This document shows, piece after piece, positions 58,479-64,000 of a stretch of 64,000 bases of DNA (position 1 is its first letter; every line of letters starts with the position of its first letter). The notes under the pieces were generated by a model. It searched no databases and was not told the origin of the DNA. It saw nothing but the letters and a program-made list of their open reading frames with translations. Source of the stretch: a virus; the IMG/VR virus record IMGVR_UViG_3300001450_000001, positions 81,442 through 145,441 of that record. One strand, 5' to 3'. The translations under genes were made by a program, and so were the position numbers.

Positions 58479-61402
58479 GAAAATTATTATTAGTATTGGC
58501 TTTATTGCCAACAATGTTATTAGCACAAAATAGTTGGATAAACATACAACTATTAACAGATAATTATCCATCAGAAACAAGCTGGAATATTACACCTCCA
58601 GGAGGTTCACCTATTATTATAGGAAATGATTCAATCACAGAAGCTAATTTTTTATATGATACAATTATTCCAATAGGAGGAGATATTGTTGTATCTATAT
58701 TTGATCAGTATGGTGATGGATTAGCTGCTTCGCAATGGGGTGGAACTGATGGATGGTTTTTAATTCAAAATGATTGTCAAGATACATTATTATATGTAGC
58801 TGGTAATTTTGGGCTATCATATATAGATACATTAACAATTGCACCTTGTGCACCACCTGCACCAGATGTGTTTGGATGTATAGATACAAATGCATTAAAC
58901 TATGACTCACTAGCAACTGCAGATGATGGTAGTTGTACATATCCTGCCTGTGGTGGGATTTTGTCGTCTAATGCATATCAAAATTGTTATCCAGGAGGAC
59001 AAGCCTTAATTGTATTTGAATGGACTACAGAAGATTATAATCCTTCTTGTGAAACAGTTCAGGTATGGTATACAAATGCAGAAGGTGTTGGACCATATCA
59101 ATACGGTGTACCAGCAAATGCAACTAATTTTGCAGTAAATGCAGGTAATGGCCAAATGCCACCTAATTGGAGTGTAGAACATTATTTACAAGTAGAGTTT
59201 GCAGATGGCACAATGTCTGATACTATTACTTACACACCTACTCCATGTATAGATGGTTGTACAGATCCTACTCAAATATCTTATAATCCTTGGGCAACAA
59301 ATGATGACGGAAGTTGTGCTGGTACAATATGTGATACAACAAATGAATACCAAATAACAATGGAAATTACATTAGATAACTGGCCAGGTGAAACATCATG
59401 GATAATGAATAGCTTAGGGGTTATTGACTCAGTACTTGTAGGAGAATATGACTTTAATGATATAGGACAGACATACACATATAATTTTTGTGTAGACCAA
59501 AATTCAGGGTTTGAATTAATAGTTAATGATGACTTTGGTGATGGAATGGCAGGTTCTACATCTGGTGGAACAATGGATGGTTCAATTGTTATTTACGATT
59601 GTACAGGTGACACTATTTGGTATATGGACAATCCAGGCTTTGGAAATACTTTATATTCAGGAGCACAAACAGCAACACCTTGCCCTACAATATCAGAAAT
59701 ACCTGGATGTACAGATGATGATTATGTAGAATTTAATCCCCAAGCAAATGTTGATGATGGATCTTGTACTAACCTACATATTTACGGATGTACTAACCCT
59801 AATGCATTTAACTATGACTCAACAGCTACTATGATGGACTTAATACCAGATTGTAATTACGAATTATGGATTGGAGATGCTGGAGGAGATGGCTGGGGTA
59901 ATTCATATATAGGTGTATATCAGAATGGTATTAATCTTGGAACTTATACATTAGGCCCAGGAAATTATCAAAATACATGGAATATAATTCTTGATCCAGG
60001 TGTACCAGTAGATGTATTCTATTTTGAAGTAGGTGGACCTCAACAACCACCACAAGAAGTACAATTTCAAACTTGGCATAATTCATTTAAGCTAACAAAT
60101 GCTAATGGTGTTGAGTTATTATATGAAGGACAAAATCCATTTGCAAATAACGGTCAAGGAGCACTTCAAGGATTTGATTCTCCATTCTTTACAAAATATA
60201 CAGCAATACCATTTTGTGGAACAACATGTATACCAACAGTGTTAGGATGTATGGATTCTACTGCATTTAATTATAACCCTAATGCTAATACAGATGATGG
60301 AAATTGTATTCCTGAGATATTAGGTTGTACTAATGATTTAGCATTTAATTACAATCCATTAGCTAATGTAGATGATAATAGCTGTGTACCAATTATTACA
60401 GGATGTACTGATACAATAGCAGATAACTATAATGCTTCTGCAAATACAGATGATGGATCTTGTTATTATATAGGTTGTACAGATATTACAGCTCTTAATT
60501 ATGACCCAACAGCAACAGTAAATAATGGGTGTATTTATCCAGTGTTAGGTTGTACAGACCCAACAGCATTTAACTATGATCCATTAGCTAATGTAGATGA
60601 TTCATCTTGTATACAAGTTGTAATTGGATGTATGGATGTAACGATGTTTAACTATGATCCACTAGCAAATACACCATCTGGTAACTGCATACCATTTATT
60701 TATGGATGTACAGATTCAACACAATTTAATTATGACCCACTAGCAAATACAGATAATGGAACATGTGAACCATTTGTCTATGGTTGTACAGATAATACAT
60801 CATTAAACTTTAATCCACTAGCAAATACATTAGATAATTCATGTTGTTATATAGCTGGATGTACTCAAGATTGGTCATTAAACTATGACCCAGATGCTTG
60901 TTATGATGATGGTAGTTGTATTGACATAGTGATAGGTTGTACAGATGTAAGTGCATGGAATTATGATCCATTAGCAAATGTATCAGACTCAACATCTTGC
61001 TTATATAATGCAGGATGCTATGGAGGACCAGGAATTCCTTATTGGTTAAATGATGGATGCTATGCTTGGGTAATTGATGTAGATGACTATTGTTGTACAA
61101 ATAGTTGGGATGCAAGTTGTCAATCAATGTATGACTATTGTCAATTAGGTTGGCCAGTAGGGATAGATGATATATCAGCACTAGGAATAGTAGTTTACCC
61201 AAATCCAACTAATAACATATTAAATATAGAAACAAGGCTTGATGTTAGGGTTGATTTATATGATATGATGGGTAGAACAATATTAAGTGAGGCAGGAAGT
61301 AATACAATAAGATTAAGCTTAGAGGGTGTTTCTCCAGGTACATATAATATGGTCATAACACATAAAGAAAATAGATACAGTAAGAGGATAATAAAACAAT
61401 GA
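58475..61402 (+). CDS. Secreted repeat protein with T9SS sorting domain
   Basis: 975 residues. Signal peptide: 'MRKLLLVLALLPTMLLAQ'. Two beta-domains (about 20-125 and 297-405) share 'SETSWNI'/'GETSWIM' and 'YGDGLA'/'FGDGMA' segments common in flavobacterial exported proteins; a third 'GGDGWG' domain lies near 470-580. Fourteen GC(T/M)D...NYDP...DDGSC units follow, ten in tandem (590-842). Residues about 905-975 are a type IX secretion sorting domain: 'VVYPNPTNNILNIE', 'VDLYDMMGRTIL', 'LEGVSPGTYNMVI' and 'YSKRIIKQ'. Known proteins of this type cross the outer membrane by T9SS and attach to the cell surface. Function in infection is unknown. Confidence 0.9.
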   Translation: MRKLLLVLALLPTMLLAQNSWINIQLLTDNYPSETSWNITPPGGSPIIIGNDSITEANFLYDTIIPIGGDIVVSIFDQYGDGLAASQWGGTDGWFLIQNDCQDTLLYVAGNFGLSYIDTLTIAPCAPPAPDVFGCIDTNALNYDSLATADDGSCTYPACGGILSSNAYQNCYPGGQALIVFEWTTEDYNPSCETVQVWYTNAEGVGPYQYGVPANATNFAVNAGNGQMPPNWSVEHYLQVEFADGTMSDTITYTPTPCIDGCTDPTQISYNPWATNDDGSCAGTICDTTNEYQITMEITLDNWPGETSWIMNSLGVIDSVLVGEYDFNDIGQTYTYNFCVDQNSGFELIVNDDFGDGMAGSTSGGTMDGSIVIYDCTGDTIWYMDNPGFGNTLYSGAQTATPCPTISEIPGCTDDDYVEFNPQANVDDGSCTNLHIYGCTNPNAFNYDSTATMMDLIPDCNYELWIGDAGGDGWGNSYIGVYQNGINLGTYTLGPGNYQNTWNIILDPGVPVDVFYFEVGGPQQPPQEVQFQTWHNSFKLTNANGVELLYEGQNPFANNGQGALQGFDSPFFTKYTAIPFCGTTCIPTVLGCMDSTAFNYNPNANTDDGNCIPEILGCTNDLAFNYNPLANVDDNSCVPIITGCTDTIADNYNASANTDDGSCYYIGCTDITALNYDPTATVNNGCIYPVLGCTDPTAFNYDPLANVDDSSCIQVVIGCMDVTMFNYDPLANTPSGNCIPFIYGCTDSTQFNYDPLANTDNGTCEPFVYGCTDNTSLNFNPLANTLDNSCCYIAGCTQDWSLNYDPDACYDDGSCIDIVIGCTDVSAWNYDPLANVSDSTSCLYNAGCYGGPGIPYWLNDGCYAWVIDVDDYCCTNSWDASCQSMYDYCQLGWPVGIDDISALGIVVYPNPTNNILNIETRLDVRVDLYDMMGRTILSEAGSNTIRLSLEGVSPGTYNMVITHKENRYSKRIIKQ
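60242..61000 (+). repeat. Tandem GCTD/NYDP/DDGSC protein repeats
   Basis: Ten tandem 23-27-residue units (residues 590-842 of the secreted protein) share Gly-Cys at the start, Asn-Tyr-(Asp/Asn)-Pro in the middle and Asp-Asp-Gly-Ser-Cys at the end. Each unit has two cysteines, suggesting one disulfide per unit, and the Asp clusters could bind calcium. Four more units occur upstream as spacers. Confidence 0.85.
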
Positions 61403-62472
61403 AAAAAATACTAGTAATTTTATTAGCAATATTAATTGCATCTTGTGCAGTCCCAAATAAGTGCTGTGCACAAGAGAAAAAAGTAGATCTTAAAAAGATA
61501 TTTAAGTTTGCAACATTTTATGGCGCAATCAACGGAGGAAATTCAGTTTCTGATGTAGATGTATTTTCAGTAAACAATGGATTGTCTACTCAAACAATTG
61601 CAACACCATTTGATTATTCAATTACATTCGGTGTAAGAAAGATTGCTAGGTTAGGATATGAAAATAGAGCAAATACATTCTATAATGGTACAGAAAATTC
61701 ATTTAGTGATGCTGCTACTATTGGAAAGTTAAAGGGGTTTGAGTTTTTATTCGAGGCAGACTACACAAGACAGCAAGGTACTAATTTCTTAAATCAAAAC
61801 CACTTTTTAAGATATGTTGCAAACGATTGGATTGCTAAGGTTGAATATTTACAAGATGGATTTGCAGACATAGAATACTTTGAAGCTTCCGAGAGATACA
61901 GATATAAACTAGGAAACAAGTTATCATTCAATGTAGGTGCAGTACAGAGATTGGCTGAACCTTATGGCTATGATCCTTTGGAAGAGTGGCTATTATCAAA
62001 TGGCAATCTACACTATACAGAATTAGCAATACAAGAGGGCTATAGTGTACAATTTGATGGTCAAGGTGGCGTTGCATATATTAATCAATCTGGTAACGAA
62101 GTAGCTACAAGCACAGAGGTCTGGGAAGCTGTTGTTATACCAACAATGTTGTCTGAGTATACCGAAAACAAAAGAAATGAATTAAAAAGTACACTTCAAC
62201 ACTCTGTTGTAATTGGATTTGACTTTTATCATTACACAAAGACATTTTGGGTACATTCATGGGGTAATTTAATGCCATATCACTATGATGATGGTGGTGA
62301 ATTTAGCTACCATGCTTATAATGGTGGCCAATGGATAGACTATTCAGGTGGTTTGATATTTGGATATAAGTTTGATAAGCACTTAGGTTGCTTTATAGAG
62401 GGTAAATATAATAAGTACTGGAACCGTAATTGGCATGACTTTAGTATAGGTGTTAATTACGTCATATTTTAG
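61399..62472 (+). CDS. Exported protein, probable outer-membrane beta-barrel
   Basis: 357 residues. The N-terminus has a signal sequence with a possible lipobox 'LIASC' at residue 16 and an alternative cleavage after 'CCAQ'. The mature part is rich in alternating aromatic strands ('FLFEADYTRQQGTNFL', 'GFDFYHYTKTFWVHSWG', 'GLIFGYKFDKHLGCFIEGKY') and ends 'DFSIGVNYVIF', a C-terminal Phe typical of barrels. It overlaps the T9SS substrate gene (ATGA). It might change surface receptors, for example to block superinfection; this is inference. Confidence 0.65.
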   Translation: MKKILVILLAILIASCAVPNKCCAQEKKVDLKKIFKFATFYGAINGGNSVSDVDVFSVNNGLSTQTIATPFDYSITFGVRKIARLGYENRANTFYNGTENSFSDAATIGKLKGFEFLFEADYTRQQGTNFLNQNHFLRYVANDWIAKVEYLQDGFADIEYFEASERYRYKLGNKLSFNVGAVQRLAEPYGYDPLEEWLLSNGNLHYTELAIQEGYSVQFDGQGGVAYINQSGNEVATSTEVWEAVVIPTMLSEYTENKRNELKSTLQHSVVIGFDFYHYTKTFWVHSWGNLMPYHYDDGGEFSYHAYNGGQWIDYSGGLIFGYKFDKHLGCFIEGKYNKYWNRNWHDFSIGVNYVIF

Positions 62473-62481
62473 GAGAATGAA

Positions 62482-62766
62482 ATGGCAAAAGAGTTAAACG
62501 AAGATACAGGCTTTAAGGTCAGTATAAAAACATTAATAGGAATAGCATTTGCAATTGCAACTGTTGTAGGTATGTGGTTTGCACTACAAGCGGATATTCA
62601 GGAAGCAAAAGAACTTCCGGTCCCACCACCACCAGATGTCACAAGAATGGAATTTGACATGAAAGATAAAAATATACGTCTAACTATCGAAAATACTGCA
62701 GATGATGTGGAAGAGTTAAAAGAAGACTTAGATAGAATAGAACAAAAAATAGACAGACTCAGATAG
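62482..62766 (+). CDS. Single-span membrane protein with coiled coil
   Basis: 94 residues. One hydrophobic span at about 16-36 ('TLIGIAFAIATVVGMWFAL'), a proline-rich hinge ('PVPPPPDV') and a C-terminal coiled coil ('VEELKEDLDRIEQKIDRL'). This layout suits an inner-membrane spanin or holin accessory; the lipoprotein at 58093 would be a possible partner. AGGAGAATGAA before the start. Confidence 0.65.
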   Translation: MAKELNEDTGFKVSIKTLIGIAFAIATVVGMWFALQADIQEAKELPVPPPPDVTRMEFDMKDKNIRLTIENTADDVEELKEDLDRIEQKIDRLR

Positions 62767-62775
62767 GAGATAGTT

Positions 62776-63135
62776 ATGAAAACAAAATTAGGTTATTTAC
62801 TAACAATATTATTTTTACTATGTATGTCTACAGCAATAGGCCAAACACTAAAACTAGGCAGTGATCTTACTATAGTACACTTTAATGCAGGATGGAACTC
62901 TGCAAATGATGTCGAATGGGTCTCAAGCCTAAATGATGCAAAATTAAAATCTTGTGACATTGCAACAGATACAAAGGCTCAAAATAAATACGAAATAGTA
63001 GTTGTACCAACAATTATTATATTTTATGAAGGTGAAGAAGTTAAAAGGTATCAAGCTGATATATCTTTTACAATGAAAGTAACAAAAGATGAGGTTCAGG
63101 AGGCAATAGACGAAATTTTAATGGACTCATTTTGA
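62776..63135 (+). CDS. Exported thioredoxin-fold protein without CxxC
   Basis: 119 residues. Signal peptide 'MKTKLGYLLTILFLLCMSTA' with cleavage near 'IGQ'. The fold pattern is thioredoxin: 'LTIVHFNAGWNSANDVEW' where active enzymes have W-C-x-x-C, and 'VVVPTIIIFYEGEEVKRY' with the cis-Pro strand. The two redox cysteines are replaced by Asn/Ala, so it is unlikely to be an oxidoreductase. It may be a binding or scaffold protein in the periplasm. Confidence 0.7.
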   Translation: MKTKLGYLLTILFLLCMSTAIGQTLKLGSDLTIVHFNAGWNSANDVEWVSSLNDAKLKSCDIATDTKAQNKYEIVVVPTIIIFYEGEEVKRYQADISFTMKVTKDEVQEAIDEILMDSF

Positions 63136-63143
63136 TATTTATT
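63134..63143 (+). promoter_or_regulatory. GATATTTATT motif before holin-like gene
   Basis: GATATTTATTAT overlaps the preceding stop and lies about 22 bases before the next start; TATAGAGGAC supplies the ribosome binding site. Another copy of the recurring motif. Confidence 0.4.
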
Positions 63144-63164
63144 ATAAAATTATAGAGGACTACT

Positions 63165-63380
63165 ATGTGGAATATATTCAAAGATGATAATAACTGGAAT
63201 GAAAAAGCCATTGTTGGCTTTATTGCGTTTATTATTATGTGTTTAATTATGATTGCTGATCTAGTAACTGGTTGGGTTGGAAAAGACCTAGTTATAAATG
63301 AGTTTGTTTATGATTCATTCGTATTAGTTGTTCTTGGTTGCTTTGGAATAGCAGGCTTGGAAAAGTTTGCAAAAAAATAG
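63165..63380 (+). CDS. Holin-like two-span membrane protein
   Basis: 71 residues. Two hydrophobic spans (about 15-36 and 48-66) are separated by a 'TGWVGKDLVINEF' turn; the tail is 'LEKFAKK'. Small two-span proteins with a basic end are typical holins (class II). Its place next to spanin-like and endolysin-like genes supports this, although several small membrane proteins in the region compete for the role. Confidence 0.6.
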   Translation: MWNIFKDDNNWNEKAIVGFIAFIIMCLIMIADLVTGWVGKDLVINEFVYDSFVLVVLGCFGIAGLEKFAKK

Positions 63381-63389
63381 GAGATATCT

Positions 63390-63554
63390 ATGTCTAGAAG
63401 AAAAAACGGTGTTAGAAAAGATTGGAAAAAGAAATTAACTGAAATTTCTATGCTAAAAAAGAAACTTAGAAAGAACCCTGAAAACAGTGCAATTAAAAGT
63501 AAGGTAAAAAGTCTGTGCTCAAGTGTAGTAATGCCAAAAAAAGGGAAAAAGTAA
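63390..63554 (+). CDS. Small basic protein
   Basis: 54 residues, very Lys/Arg-rich, helical in the middle ('LTEISMLKKKLRKNPENS'). ATAGGAGATATCT precedes the start. The basic composition would suit nucleic acid or protein binding. No family recognised. Confidence 0.6.
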   Translation: MSRRKNGVRKDWKKKLTEISMLKKKLRKNPENSAIKSKVKSLCSSVVMPKKGKK

Positions 63555-63555
63555 T

Positions 63556-64000
63556 ATGATAAAGCTTAAAGATATATTAAATGAAGATAGAATGGACAAC
63601 ACTAAGATGTTTGATCAGTCTACAGTTAGTAAGATAGTAGCTGATATTAAAAAGCTAACCAAATATAAAGATGACTATGGTTCATCATTCGAATACAGTG
63701 AATTTAGATTTGGTGATGGCACAGGTGGATTTAGTTTCAAATGGCATCATTCAAGAAATATGGGTGGGCAGATAGGAGTAAGCTTTAGGAGGAATGGCAA
63801 GCATCAATACTTTAACTACAGTTGGTATGATAAAAATAAAACTGGCCCAGCAGATATAGATGGCAAAAAGGTATTTAAGTTTAAAGGTAATCCAGTTGAA
63901 TGGAGAGACTTTACAAACGAACATCTATTAGAATTTTGGAAGAAAAACAAGTCTGCAATCAAGAAGAACGAAGCAGGTGCCAAAGCAGCATTAGATAAAG
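63556..64000 (+). CDS. Hypothetical protein, 3' end outside window
   Basis: At least 148 residues, open to the right edge; the stop lies beyond the window. 'RFGDGTGGFSFKWHHSRNMG' and 'RRNGKHQYFNYSWYDKNKTG' are aromatic and Gly-rich beta segments; 'EWRDFTNEHLLEFWKKNKSA' follows. The start is one base after the preceding stop, without a clear ribosome site but with GGGAAAAAG upstream. No family recognised. Confidence 0.6.
   Translation, partial: MIKLKDILNEDRMDNTKMFDQSTVSKIVADIKKLTKYKDDYGSSFEYSEFRFGDGTGGFSFKWHHSRNMGGQIGVSFRRNGKHQYFNYSWYDKNKTGPADIDGKKVFKFKGNPVEWRDFTNEHLLEFWKKNKSAIKKNEAGAKAALDK

Noticed and set aside
1-64000. tRNA genes, integrase, insertion sequences
   Set aside because: I looked for cloverleaf-like GC-rich stretches with GGTTCGA-type arms, recombinase motifs and terminal repeats and found none I could support; a computational tRNA scan would settle the first point.

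Overview
The window is a contiguous 64 kb piece of a large, AT-rich, T4-type myovirus genome. Every gene I can support lies on the + strand, packed with ATGA/TAATG overlaps or gaps of a few bases, and no stretch over about 110 bases lacks a gene or a recognisable signal. The T4-type assignment rests on a contractile-tail module (gp15-like terminator, sheath, tube, gp26-like hub protein, tape measure, LysM baseplate protein, large hub protein) and a T4-type replication core (gp32, UvsX, RNase H/FEN, gp41-like helicase, NrdA/NrdB). The host is very probably a member of the Bacteroidota, likely a marine flavobacterium. The evidence is a secreted protein ending in a type IX secretion (T9SS) sorting domain, an Hc1-like histone H1 homologue and GCTD-type repeats typical of flavobacterial secreted proteins. 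The host is inferred, not observed.

Layout: 1-14.9 kb is the tail and baseplate. 15-18.7 kb holds a compact family A DNA polymerase and unknown proteins. 18.7-24.7 kb is UV repair plus the replication/recombination core. 24.8-37 kb is nucleotide metabolism: NrdB, NrdA, cysteine synthase, an FAD protein, a dUTPase-HAD fusion, a two-gene DNA polymerase III alpha, a thymidylate kinase/TS-like fusion and a ThyX homologue lacking its signature residues. 37-39 kb is a complete GroES/GroEL pair. 40.3-43.2 kb is a Cas4/RecB-like nuclease, an APS kinase-HAD fusion, a nucleotidyltransferase, DUF2061 and SLOG proteins and a small ribbon-helix-helix regulator. 43.2-56 kb is a glycan cluster with at least six glycosyltransferases (including GT11- and GT10-type fucosyltransferases), a sulfotransferase, Gmd and Fcl (GDP-L-fucose synthesis), a DegT-type aminotransferase, methyltransferases, an oxygenase and a cupin. 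56.2-63.4 kb is a lysis and envelope cluster: an L,D-transpeptidase-fold endolysin, holin-like membrane proteins, a lipoprotein, a nuclease, the T9SS substrate, a probable outer-membrane barrel and an exported thioredoxin-fold protein.

How the parts may work together: the APS kinase can make PAPS for the sulfotransferase, and Gmd plus Fcl can make GDP-fucose for the two fucosyltransferases. Together they suggest a phage-encoded route to fucosylated, possibly sulfated glycans. The envelope cluster suggests that infected cells display phage-encoded proteins on their surface through the host T9SS. Regulation looks layered. A conserved 67-bp promoter-like element occurs three times at module boundaries. 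A TTATATTA element lies 3-6 bases before several start codons that lack a Shine-Dalgarno sequence, which suggests leaderless mRNAs. A GATATTTAT motif precedes many structural and metabolic genes that do have AGGAG-type ribosome binding sites.

All functional calls come from reading the sequence and from memory of protein families. No database search or structure prediction was run.
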